A stretch of 64,000 bases of DNA. It comes from Chaenocephalus aceratus. Lineage: Eukaryota; Chordata; Actinopteri; Perciformes; Channichthyidae. Location of the stretch: NCBI GenBank assembly GCA_023974075.1, contig JAMFTG010000334.1, positions 98,218 to 162,217 on the forward strand, read 5' to 3'. The notes under the pieces were generated by a model. That model saw only the letters and a list, made by a program, of their open reading frames with translations, was not told where the DNA came from and did not search any database. Each line of letters begins with the position of its first letter. Within the stretch, counting starts at the first letter, position 1. The position numbers and the translations under genes are program-made. Shown here piece after piece: positions 44,700 to 56,394 of this stretch.

Positions 44700-47600
44700 G
44701 TTTAGCAACGTTAGTCTTATGGCAAGTTTTGAACAAAACTTCAAGACAAAATACCATAAATAAATACTCGTGTATCGTGCACCAGGTCCTTATTCAGAAT
44801 TCTTATCAGAATTCTCTGAGTTTGTATCAACTTTGGTTCTTAAAACAGACAAAGTAATTATCGTACTTTAATATTCATGTTGACGATGATAAAAATAGCC
44901 TTACTCTTACATTTAACTCTATATTAGATTCTGTTGGTTTCTGTCAGTGTAAATAAACCAACCCACTGCTATAATCACACTCTCGACCATGTTCTGACTT
45001 ATGGTATTGAAATTGAGCAACTATTAGTCGAACCGCATAATCCTGCTTTATCCGACCATTTCTTAGTAACTTTTGAAATACTATTACGAGACTACAAAGC
45101 ATTAGTCAAAAGCTCTTGCAGCAGAAACCTGTTAGTGCTATAGCCACATTTAAGGAAGAGATTCCACCAATACTTAACTCGATAGGATGTCTGCATGTAG
45201 GGGAGAAAACGTATACAAAATGTACAACACCCCAAATTGCCGAAACCCGCAAAATAAAGCAAAAGTCTAGACTACTTGAAAGGATATGGCGTTCCACTAA
45301 ACTTGAAGAATCTCGTTTAATTTGGCATATTACTCTCAATGAATATAAGAAAGCACTGCGTAAAGCGAGAGCAGCCTACTACTCTTCATTAATAGATGAG
45401 AATAAGAATAATGCAAGATTTATTTTCAGCACTGTAGCCAGGCTGACAGAGAGCCACAGCTCCATTGAGCCTTCTATTCCCATAGCACTCAGTAGTAATG
45501 ATTTCATGTGCTTTTTTAACGATAAAATTGTTACTCTTAGAAACAAAATTAATGACCTCTTGCCTTTGACCAGTATAGTGTTATCAACAGCTCCCGGAAA
45601 CGTAAGTTCTAATATTACACTAGATAGTAAACTAGAATGCTTTTCAGCCATAAACCTTGAACAATTACATTCAATGATTCTCTCTTCTAAACCATCAACG
45701 TGCATGTTAGACCCAATTCCAACTAAGCTGTTGAAGGAAGTTTTCCCTTAATTAGCACTTCTTTATTAAATATTATGAATATGTCTTTATTATCAGGCTA
45801 TGTTCCACAATCATTCAAAGTAGCAGTGATAAAACCGCTTCTTAAAAAGCACAACCTCGATCCAGAGGTTTTAGCCAACTATAGACCTATTTCTAATCTT
45901 CCGTTCCTCTCAAAAATTCTTGAGAAAGCGGTCGCAAAACAGTTTTGTGATTACTTAAAAAACAATGATTTATTTGAAGATTTTCAGTCTGGCTTTAGAA
46001 CACATCATAGCACAGAGACAGCTCTGGTTAAAGTCACAAATTACATTCTAATAGCCTTAGACAAGGGACTTGTCTCTATTCTTGTTTTGCTCGATCTCAG
46101 TGCTGCATTTGATACTATCGACCATGATATCCTATTGCAAAGACTAGAGCACTTAGTTGGCATACAGGGAACTGCTTTAGGCTGGTTTAGGTCCTATCTA
46201 TCTGAACGCTCTCAGTTTGTACGTGTTAACGATGAATCTTCCACGCAAACCAAAGTTAGCCATGGAGTGCCACAGGGCTCAGTGCTCGGACCTATTTTGT
46301 TCACATTATATATGCTTCCGTTAGACAATATTATAAGGAATCATTCTGTAAACTTTCATTGTTATGCGGATGATACTCAACTATATTTATCAATCAAGCC
46401 TGATGAAATTAATCATCTAAATAAAATTCAAGACTGCCTTAAGGACTTAAAAACGTGGATGAACTTAAACTTTTTGATGTTAAACACGACCAAAACTGAA
46501 GTTATTGTACTTGGCCCGAAAAATCTACAAAACAAATTATCTAAAGATATACTAACTATGGATGGCATTAATTTGGCCTCCAGTGAGACTGTAAGGAATC
46601 TTGGTGTTAAATTTGATCAGGATTTATCCTTTAACGCCCACATAAAATCAATTTCAAGGACCGCCTACTTCCATCTACGTAACATTGCAAAAATCAGGCA
46701 TATCTTGCCTCAAAACGATGCAGAGAAACTAGTCCATGCATTTGTTACTTCTAGGCTGGATTATTGTAACTCTTTATTATCAGGGAGTACCAAGAAGTCA
46801 GTCAAGTCGCTTCAGCTGATTCAAAATGCTGCGGCTCGTGTACTAACCAGAGTTAGGAAAAGGGACCACATTACTCCTGTTCTGGCTGCCTTACACTGGC
46901 TCCCTCTAGAACACAGGATAGAATTTAAAATTCTTCTTCTCACCTACAAAGCCCTTAATGGGCAGGCGCCATCTTACCTTAAAGAACTCATTATACCCTA
47001 CTGTCCTACTAGGGCATTGCGTTCCAAGAATGCAGGGTTGTTGGTTGTTCCTAGAATCTCTAAAAGTACAATGGGAGCCAGAGCCTTTTCTTATCAAGCT
47101 CCACATTTGTGGAATCAGCTTCCAGTTTGTGTTCGGGCAGCAGACACCCTATCCGTTTTTAAGAGTGCGCTTAATACCTTCCTTTTTGATAAAGCTTATA
47201 GTTAGGGCTGATTAGATTCAGCCCCTAGTTTTGCTGATATAGGCTTAGTTTGTCGGGGGACATCTTACTTCTTCCTTCTCTCTGTCTATACCTGTGTACT
47301 CTCATGTTCCGATTAACCCAGCTTCCCCAAATGTCTTTCTTTTTGGTGTCTTTATACGCCGGAATCCTGAGTCATGGATCGCGAGTCGTGGCTGTGGTCC
47401 TGGATCATCGGTCCTGGATGGATATCCTCGTTGATTCATCTTCCTATTATACACACATGCATTTCCAAACATTTGGACTACCTATGTTGCAAATGTATTA
47501 TCTTTTCAATTTACACACGGCATCTATTGCACGTCTGTCCGTCCTGGGAGAGGGATCCCTCCTCTGTTGCTCTCCCTGAGGTTTTTCCCATTTTTCCCTT

Positions 47601-47767
47601 TAAACTGGGTTTTCTTCGGAAGTTTTTCCTTGTACGATGTGAGGGTCTAAGGACAGAGGCTGTCATATTGTCATACTGATATTCTGTACACACTGTGAAG
47701 ACCACTGAGACAGTGTGTAACATTTGTGATATTGGGCTATATAAATAAACATTGATTGATTGATTGA
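44700..47767 (+). mobile_element. L2-type LINE, 5' truncated
   Basis: Endonuclease C-terminal part, reverse transcriptase and a 3' UTR ending ctatataaataaacattgattgattga, the (ATTG)n tail usual for L2 in fish (family knowledge). The 5' edge is approximate. The tail abuts array spacer at 47,768. Confidence 0.85.
44775..47205 (+). pseudogene. L2 ORF2 (endonuclease C-terminus and reverse transcriptase), frameshifted
   Basis: Frame 1: about 44,775-45,110, VYRAPGPYSEF to NPALSDHFLVTFE (endonuclease end). Frame 2: 45,116-45,751. Frame 3: 45,775-47,205, 476 codons with [44 protein letters not shown] and the catalytic YADD (CYADDTQLY), then the DYCNSLL and [10 protein letters not shown] blocks. Two frameshifts separate the frames, so this copy is inactive although the RT domain is otherwise whole. 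It would copy its RNA at a nicked target. Confidence 0.88.
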
Positions 47768-47800
47768 CCAACACATATTTTTGTTGTCATCGCTCGTTGG

Positions 47801-49067
47801 TCTAGGGCAGGGATCACCAACTACATTTGTCCAAGGGCCGAAATGTAACCAATAGACACTATCGCGGGCCAGCGATTTTATTTAGCCCAGAATTTTATAA
47901 ATAGTATTCAGATTACTTTTGGAATACTTTCTTTTTCCATAACAGATGGGTATGTTTTGGTGCACAGGAGACACTTATTTTACTGTTTTCATGGCTTATC
48001 AATAACTCAAACACAACATCTTGGTGTCATTCTGGACAGCTCCCTCTCATCTGCACCCCACATAAAAAACATGACCTGGACTGCATTCTTCGTACTGTCT
48101 TAAAACCTTTCCTTGGAATATGTTATGAATTGTAAGGTGTCCTTGGGTGCTTTGAAAGGCGCCCCTAAATATAATGAATTATCAATATTATTTATTATCT
48201 GAAACGATGTAATAACTTTTAAAACTGTTTCAGTCACTTGCCCCATGCATTCAGCAGCAGCAGGCCATTCACTTTGATTTCATCCCGTTATAAATGTCAT
48301 CATTTCGACAATAAAGAAATGCTACATAAACGTTATCTTGCACATTTTATCTAACCATCTCCGTTTCTAACTTTCAATATATTTTAAAAGAGATTCTCTC
48401 ATCTGCGTGCGGGGGCGGGGCCTCACAGACACGCTGCATCTCTCTCTAGCTCACATACATGCTGCCGTGCTGTGCAGTGTGCACACAGTTCTGCCGGTAA
48501 TGAATATTACATTTTGTGAGGAAACCTTTCCACCAATAATTCCAATAAGTATTCCAAAATGTATTCACTTCAGGTTTACGAAAGTAACTGTAATCAGATT
48601 ACTAATTTTTCAAATGTAACGCCAGCTGAATACAGTTAGCCTACTTGATTTTTGTATTCTGATTACGTAATGCCGTTATGTATTCCGTTACAACCCAACA
48701 CTGCTTCTAGGCTACTGTCCCGCAGCTCCAGCCTCTCTGTTGGACTCTGTGGCAGCGGGGCTACTGCTGTGGTGCGGAGCGCATTAACCAGACTCTTCAC
48801 AACGAAGGATCACTTCTTCTTCAGGGGAGGGAAGGTTTCGCAGTATGCAGTCTACTGTCCCGCAGCTGCTGCCTCTCTGTTGGACTCCGGTACTGCAACT
48901 TACTCACGAGACGTTGTAAACAAAGAAATGGGTGGGGGGCGAACACAGTAACCACTCCGGCAACGCCACAGTCACCCCTGTCGTGCGGGCCGGATGATAA
49001 TGTCTGGAGGGCCGGATGAGGCCCGCAGGCCGCCAGTTGGTGGTCACTGGTCTAGAGGTATGATTCC
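47801..49067 (+). pseudogene. tRNA-Pro remnant split by hAT-C
   Basis: 5' part 47,801-47,817 (cgctcgttggtctaggg). After hAT-C, GTCTAGAG and gtatgattcc remain, then spacer. The anticodon and T arms are deleted, so the isoacceptor is unknown. Confidence 0.85.
47818..49049. mobile_element. hAT-C non-autonomous transposon, with nested pieces
   Basis: Termini CAGGGATCACCAACT and CAGTGACCACCAACT (inverted). The target duplication is GTCTAGGG (47,810-47,817) and GTCTAGAG (49,050-49,057), 7 of 8 bases. Subterminal gcgggcc/gggccgg repeats. It contains a LINE fragment (about 47,995-48,195, with LGVILDSSLS and aaggcgcccctaaataaat-like tail) and a direct repeat of about 138 bp (48,714 and 48,852). No transposase. 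Confidence 0.9.
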
Positions 49068-49165
49068 AAGACATCGACAACAGGTTTAGTTTAGGTATCA
49101 ACAATGGTTAGTTGGAAGCAATGTGTACTTAATAATTTGACCAACACTGTACCCTGCTAGAAACG
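49068..49165 (+). repeat. Type 2 spacer remnant of the array
   Basis: aagacatcgacaacaggtttagtttagg and the following bases match a type 2 spacer up to accctgctagaaac, then stop. Confidence 0.85.
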
Positions 49166-50756
49166 AGGTTTCTCAATACTCTAATTTCCCCTCCTCGACT
49201 CCTCGGTCCTCCGGTAGTGACCCGGAAATGTATTTCAGCGCGCCATGTTGAAGGACATCTCATTTCTCTAAATGCACATCGAGGACCGAGCATCGAGCAT
49301 CGAGGAGGCTCTCTGGAGGAGCTCTAACCGAGGAGATACTGATGGGTCCTCCACGGTCCTCCACGGCTCCTTCGTGGATGTATTTCCGGGAACAGAGATG
49401 TTTCAAAGAGTCGTAACGCATGGCCGGACTTATCTCAGCCAATGATAGCTCTGCATGCATCCCCTGGATATTATTTGAGTAACTGCTTTCATCGCAACGC
49501 GATGTTTACAGTGAGAACAGCTGTGAGGTCCTTGCAGAAAGCAGAGCAGTGTGTAAAATATATATCACTCAGTATAACAGGCCCACATTACTCTCTGTAT
49601 TTGTATGCTGTAGTTTAGTAGATATCTACAAATAAAGAGTCGATATTTTTCTAAGACCATTTAGTGCTTCACATAATAAATCACACAACGGCTGTAGCCT
49701 GATTATGCTTTAGGAGCTGTAGGTGTTTGTGGTACAGTGTGTAGGTGTGTGGTACAGTGTGTAGGCGTGTGTGTGTGTTGTACGGTGCGTAGATGCGGCG
49801 GACAGACGGGTCTCAGTTGGTTTGGTGTCCTAAACGCACCAGGAGCGTCTGCGCCGGGTTACGGCCGCGCCGTGGCGGTCGTAAGGATTGCGGCCACTCT
49901 AGTCAATGGGTGCTATTCCACCACACGCGCCGCGTTATGGCTCAGACTCGTCCCAGAAGCGGCTCGGCGCAGCGCTTCTCTAAAATTAGATGAATTCTAT
50001 TTTTGCCGTGGCGCAGCCGTAAGGTAAGGTCGGGCAGGCAGCCCCCCCCTCGCAGGAAGTGGAAAGGTGAGCATCCGGGCCAGGCCCATCCCCCACATAG
50101 ACATATAAAGAGTAGACGCCGCATCGACCGCTGCTGCCTATTGGCGCTGACGAGCCGTGGGGCCGCCATCTTGGACCGGTCACCCGCTCCACTCAGTGTA
50201 ATCTGTCCGGCAGGCGCAATGAAGTGTCAGCGCATTTAATCAATCATAACTCGCTGAATACAAAACTGATTTTCACGTTTTTTTTCTTTCTGCAAACGTC
50301 ATATATGTAGGCATGATACCGGACACATGATTCGGCGTGTTTGAATATTCATAGTAGGCTTAACAGCAATAGAATATTCTGGTATTTGATAGCCTATATG
50401 TTATGTATGATAGGTATTTTGCAAAAGACACACGATATATAATGTAGGCTAATATATACACACACAAACATATAAAAAACACTAATGGTCTATATGATAG
50501 AGAAGCAGAAGCAGATTGTGTAGGCCTACTACTCAGCTATTTTAATACGTTGAAAAATGAAGAAACAATAATACATTATACATAGACAGAAGTTATATAT
50601 CAGTAAAAATGAATATCTATATCTATGTCAGAAAAAATGAAAATCTACATCTATATTTATATAAAAAAAGGAAATTTTCAAGTTAAACACAAGAACATGA
50701 CACCACCCCGCCCCAAACCATATTTACACAAAGTTGCTCATGAAAGTTTAAATGAG
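49166..50756. other. Non-array DNA, no gene seen
   Basis: 49,166-49,400 has many short 'cctcc/ggagg' inverted repeats (tcctccacgg twice), possibly a MITE. 49,725-49,790 is a TG-rich minisatellite (gtgtggtacagtgtgtag repeated). 49,800-50,240 is GC-rich and unrecognised. 50,280-50,700 is AT-rich. Confidence 0.45.
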
Positions 50757-53284
50757 CTAAAAGCCCTGAAAGAGGACTGTTTTGCAGAGCTTCTTTCTCG
50801 TGCTCCCTTTCTGCAGGTCAAGAGAGGTGAGTTTGGCAATGTGGTGTAGTCTTATTTTCAGAAACACAGACACAACCAATGACAACAAGTTGGAATAATG
50901 TTTGTCGATGCCAAACTGCGTCTCCTCAATGTGTTCCCCACGCTGAAAAACATCCTCCGTTCCAATCTCCTCCCGGACGATGTAGGTGACTGTCGACACC
51001 TTTGGAGCTTGCCTTGTTGAAGCTTGGCGAATCACCCTCTCTGCAGCTCTCAGCACCTTCACTGTGCCTTGTGATGGAATCACTAGGCCACCGTTGTTTT
51101 TCAGGGCTAGAAGGTGGTAGCTCTCATCAAATGATGAAGGTACAGCATCTCTGACCAAGCTTGCACGGCACACATCAAAGGACAGCTTTCGCAGAATCTG
51201 CCGGACTACAAATCCTGCGATGTAGACTAGCGCATTTTCCACCAGACCACCAAACCGAGTGGGAAGATAGCTGTGGTCACTCACAACAGCCGAAATGTTG
51301 GCGAATGGAGATGGGTGCTCTTCAGCAGTTTCAGCAGAGGACATCTCTACCGCAGACAGGGACACAGTGTGATCTTGGGCTGCCACATTGCCTGTCTCAC
51401 TAGGTGAAACACCACACCGAACCATCAGACGGCGGAAGATGGCCTGGAACTGGCGTGCAGATGGATTGTTACTCATAAGTCATTTTCAGAATGTATTGCA
51501 ATTAAAAGAACATCAACCCTACCTGACGCTCTGATGGAATTAAATAGGAGCTCCAAGTGATCCTGGCTGAACCTGTAGGTGAGGACATACCGCTGAACTT
51601 GCAGCAGTTCAGGAATCATCAGCATCAACGTGTCGATGTTAATGACAAATCCGATGACTGACAAGTGCCTGCAAAAGAAAAACATTTTATTACTCTGATC
51701 ATGGCAAAACATATACAGTATACTTGTAGGACACTTAGCTAACTAGGAACAATGTAATTGCAGAACTGGGATAACTTGAGAACAAGAACACATGCAAGAA
51801 CACATGCAATACATACCATTTTGACACCTACATGTGCTTGATGTTGTGTAATACGTACCATTAGAAGCATCTGGGACCTCAAAAACACTGAATACAAGAT
51901 CATTCAAATAGAAACAAAGGAAAACACATTGTAACAGTAGCATCACATGAACCTGATGTAGAGAACAGAGCATCTTATGAACTCGATGCATAACTCATGT
52001 CGTGAACTTTTCATGCATGAATAACAAGCACTATTTTAATAGACCTCTTAGATCGGTGAAGTGGTGTTCCATCTTTTGTCACCAAAGTGAGCAAGTACTC
52101 CCTGGCTCTTGACAACAATGCTTTCCTCTCTATCCAATTCAAAGCACCCAAGGGAGATTTGAATCCTTTTGTACGAGGATTGCGTCCATTCATTGTGTCA
52201 AACAGCCTGTCAATAATCTATAAAGAAATATCGGCATCTAAATCACTATCATTACAGTGTTTCATTAGGTATCAGATAGTTGTGATCAATACTCATCTAT
52301 TCAAGATATAAAGAGAACAGAGTACTTATTTCTAAACCGTATGTTCAACGTGCAACATGCAAACTTAGTATTTGCTTGACTTCCTTCTCTCCATAGGCTG
52401 CTTTGTGCTACAGCAAATTTCACACATAGCTTTACCACTCTAAAATGTGTGAAGGTATGTGTAAGGTTATATACAAACTTTTGTATTTATGAATATGCAA
52501 TATCACGGTTCATGAAAATATTTGCATGTTGAACTTAGAGAATTATCAACAAATTGTTCCTGATGCTCAAATCACATTTTGATCAATTATTTAAAAACAA
52601 ACACGTACTTGGTTCTATAATCACTAACTGTTTACCTCAATGAATTCTGCCATTGCCTCACAGTCTTTAAACTGAGAATACCTAAGATCCCTCATTGTGC
52701 GGAGAGCAACTGACACGGAGCGACTCAGTGGACACCCTCATCTTGTGGTTCTCAAAGTAAACATGTTTGTCTGCGATTTTATTGGCAGCATGCAGTCCGT
52801 CTTTTTTTTGCTCATCGTTGAGATGATTGATGAACCTCCACTTGATCTGTCCGGTGGTCGTTGCAATTGGACTGTATGCCTGCAGAGAAAGATTCAGTCA
52901 CTGCTCAAACAAGTACAAACAGCAAAATGTTGATCATCACGTCCAGCCATAACTGTGCAAATGAACAGACAACAATATTTAGATACAACTTTTAGCAGCA
53001 GAGACATAACTTATACAAACAGGTCTACAACAATCATCATTTACCTTCAACATATTACGTGCCAACTTCAGCATGTGGCATGCATCCATCATTACAAATA
53101 CTTTGTCACCAGTCGAGGGACGCGGGAAACTGGTTTTAAGTGGCTCCTGTGGGTTTCCCTTCAGCTCACACCCAAGTTGGTTGCACATGCTGACGTTGGA
53201 GGCATGCCAATCCATCGTGACAGATACCACCCGAATGCCCCGTGCATGCAGCTCCTCCAAAGCATGACTGAGAAGGACCCTTTG
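50757..53284 (-). pseudogene. P-element-type (THAP9-like) transposase, 5' truncated
   Basis: Minus-strand exons: about 53,284-53,045 (VVSVTMD..., then VMMDACHMLKLARNML, the RNase H-like core), 52,879-52,636 (IKWRFINHLNDEQ), 52,217-52,045 (DRLFDTMNGRNPRTKGFKSPL), 51,668-51,523 (TYRFSQDHLELLFNSIRASG), 51,474-50,757 (NPSARQFQAIFRRLM; ENALVYIAGFVVRQI; stop). Order and motifs match P/THAP9 transposases. The N-terminal THAP domain is absent because the sequence joins an inverted tRNA-Pro fragment at 53,285. One frameshift in the second exon, and a poor acceptor before the last, show it is not active. Confidence 0.85.
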
Positions 53285-53285
53285 T

Positions 53286-53335
53286 GGGACCTCTCGCACC
53301 CAAAGCGAGAATCATACCCCTAGACCAACTGAGCC
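53286..53335 (-). pseudogene. tRNA-Pro (TGG), 3' end lost at P-element junction
   Basis: Minus strand, reading ggctcagttggtctagg... to the variable loop (gaggtccc), then joining P-element sequence. T arm and acceptor 3' strand are missing. First copy in inverted orientation. Confidence 0.85.
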
Positions 53336-53603
53336 ATGAAAAAGGCTATTTCTTGGTCTTACCAACGATAGCCTTCTTAAAAGACATCGCAAAACGCTTT
53401 TCCATTCATTGCATGATGCCTCAATAAACAAAGCTTGGATGAAAATGCATGGCTTCTCTACACAGAAGATGAGCCTTGGTCAGTTTGTGCCCCTACTAAA
53501 CACTAGGTTTCTAGCAGGGCACAGGATTGGTCAAATTGTGAAGTAGACATTGCTTAAAAAGAACAATTGTTGATACCTAAACTAAACCTGTTGTAGATGT
53601 CGT
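53336..53603 (-). repeat. Inverted array spacer
   Basis: One complete spacer of type 2 in minus orientation (ctacaacaggtttagtttagg when reversed), linking the TGG fragment to the AGG gene. Confidence 0.88.
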
Positions 53604-54662
53604 GGGCTCGTCCGGGATTTGAACCCGGGACCTCTCGCACCCTAAACGAGAATCATACCCCTAGACCAGGGGTGCCTAACCTTTTTTGAACCGAGAGCTA
53701 CTTTTAAAGTTGCCAGTCTGCAGAGATCTACCAGTCCAAATAGAGAGGCGTAGCCATTACTGACAGCCTACTACCAGGTAAATACACACTTCTACTTGTA
53801 TAAAACTGACCTTTGTACGATTAATACTTCATAAAATACTGCAGATCCTTTATTTTACCTCTTTCTAATCTACACACATACAAGTATTTAACTGAAGTTA
53901 CACAACAGTGTTGTTGATACAGAGTTGGAGTTTATTCACACGTCACACTAAAGTGGGTAATGTTTTCAAGAAACATTGAACAGTGCTGCCACATATGACA
54001 CAGGAAAAAAAGAAAAGACTCTGAACCCTTTCTTTGCCATTATATAAAAATAGTGTTGCTAAAAAAGTATAAATTAGGCTTACTAATAAGACAACTCAGA
54101 TCTGAAGCTACACAGGAATCTGCTGCCAAAGTGCAATAAAAAAGACAAAATTAATATAATCAAACCCTTTTTTTGTTGCATTTTAGTAGATTATAAAAAG
54201 AAATGCCTTTAAAATAGGATGCAAGCAACACTAGTTTCTTAACCTGAATTGATAATAGACTATAATCAATTTAAGTTTGCATTCTTATACCATTTTGTAC
54301 AATAATTATAAGGAATAAGTTCAAACAAACTCGAACTTACAGCTGATTAATAACGGTATCTAACTTGAGTTTTTATCATATCAAAAACCTGTTGAAATGC
54401 TTCTGTTATTTTTATTACGCAACGGCAGCCTCCAGGAAAGCGGCAAGTCTTGTTGTTGGGCCTGGTGAAAATGGACTGCTGTGCATTTAGCTGTCCTTTC
54501 AGGCCCCTCCCCTTTTGGGAGCGCAGAATTAGGAGGGAATTCCGTCTCGTAGCGTTTGTGCACTGTTTTGAAATGCCGCTCCTAAATTACCCTTCTTCGA
54601 TAAAGCCACTCTCGCATTGCAGATGAGACAGATGGACTTTGAATTGGAATAGATATAGTTGG

Positions 54663-56394
54663 GTGGGGAGAAGGGGGTATCATGCATCACCCCTGAAATA
54701 TACTTTTAATCAGATTTTCTAGATTGAAAAAATGGTGTAGAAAACGATTAGCTATGTTAAAAAGTTGAAAAATTGTCCCACGTATATTTTTTTCCCAAAT
54801 TAGTGTTTATTTACCCTAAAAATCGAGTTTCACTCTTTTTACACCTTTCACTATATCTCAGCCATTATTGCAGATAACTGAACAAATAAGGTATCCAGAT
54901 CCATGTTTTGAGGGTCAAGGAACACAATAAAACTATTCTTAAAGTGATCACATGTGTCTGTGGTATGCTATTATGCTAATTAGTGCCGCCATTACAATAA
55001 AATAGCATTTTAGTCTTGTACCAAGAACGATGTATTTTGCACCGACAGAGAAATATTCTTATAATCAGTGTTTCCTAAGTGTAAAAAGTATGTAGAAAAT
55101 GATGAGCTATGTTAAAATGTTGTCTGGATGTCCCACATGTATTTTTTATGCAAATTAGTGTCACAATTGCCAACAACGGAATGTTCACACTTTTCACTCT
55201 ATCTCAGCCATTATTGCAGATACATGAACAAATAATGTGTCTAGACCCATGTTTTGATGGTCAAAGATCACAATAAAACTATTCCCAAAGTGATCAGATG
55301 TATCTGTGGCATGCTATGCAAATTTAGAGACGCCAATATTGCAGTACAGTAAGTGAACACATAGGGTGTCCAGACAGATGCTGTGTATTTAACCAATATT
55401 TATTTGTTTTGTACAAGCCTACAGCAAGGGTCAAACATCATAATATAAGTATTGATGTGACTACTCTTTCCCATTCCAGATAAGCAGTCAAGGTTTGGCT
55501 CTCCACTATCTGATTAATACTCAATTTGAATCATCGTCTTCAATGCTATCATCAGAGTCAAATTCCTCTTCCTCTTCGTCTTTCTGTTCACGCTCTGTCG
55601 TGTCCAGGCGATCAACCAGGGAGGTTGGCAGGACAGGACCACAGGACCACACCGGTCTCAACACTCCATCAGTCCTCATCCATCCCTGCTCCTCATCATA
55701 GGGGTTTGGTTTTTCTAAAATGGATTCATCAGCTCGCTTGTATAGAGCGACGCGATGGTTCACACGTTGGACGTGCGGCTTCAGAGCATCATAGCATGGA
55801 GGAAGGCGAGCCAGGTCAACCTTAGACTTGGCAGTGAGTTTATCGGCCTGCCCCACCATTTTGCGCAGCAACTTGGCACGGACTACGTCCACTGAAGACT
55901 CACGACTCTCTCCATATATCAGACAGGTGAATTGCTCCAACTGTTTCATCACCTCAGGCTTGACATTCCAGTTGTCACCGAGTTGACTGAACGCCCTGTG
56001 AAACTTCGGGTTCATCTCCAGATTTTTCAAGGGCGCCACCTTCCCCTTCCCTTTGAAGGCACTGGTGCAGTCTTCTCCGCTGAACACATGGAATCCAAGA
56101 AGTGTGGCACAGTAGTCTTCTCCCAGGGATTCTGCGAGCTCAGAGAGGTTGAGAAGTTGTCTATGTTTCCCTGACCCCGTATCCAGGTATATAGTCAGCC
56201 TGATGGCATGAGCGTGGTAAAGAAGAATCACAAAGATATCTGTGTCAGGTGTTCAGACTACAGCATTCTTGTACCCAAGGGCAGCAGCATGATGAAGGTA
56301 GAGTACCACCCTTGTATCAGTCTCTTCCTGGTTGCTGTAGATAGTGGGGAGCTCACGTACCTCAACCTGATACACAATGGGACATTGCACTTTG
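54663..56394 (-). repeat. Left arm of 1.73-kb inverted repeat
   Basis: Pairs with 57,754-59,486. The arms differ by only a few bases (e.g. ggaaacatag versus ggaaaaatag). The outer half holds a diverged direct repeat of about 355 bp (tgtagaaaa.gat.agctatgtt at about 54,737 and 55,090). Confidence 0.92.
55521..56394 (-). pseudogene. Duplicated 3' exon of the unclassified gene (left arm)
   Basis: Reads SNQEETDTRVVLYLHHAAALGY, an in-frame TGA at the position before TPDTDIF, then a 236-codon frame with FSGEDCTSAFKGKGK, KPEVMKQLEQFTCLIYG, an acidic tail DEEEEEFDSDDS and stop. It is a copy of the right-arm exon without the rest of the gene. Confidence 0.8.

Noticed and set aside
49793..50240. GC-rich frames as a host gene or CpG-island promoter
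   Set aside because: Frames on both strands are short with no motif; GC richness alone does not support a gene.
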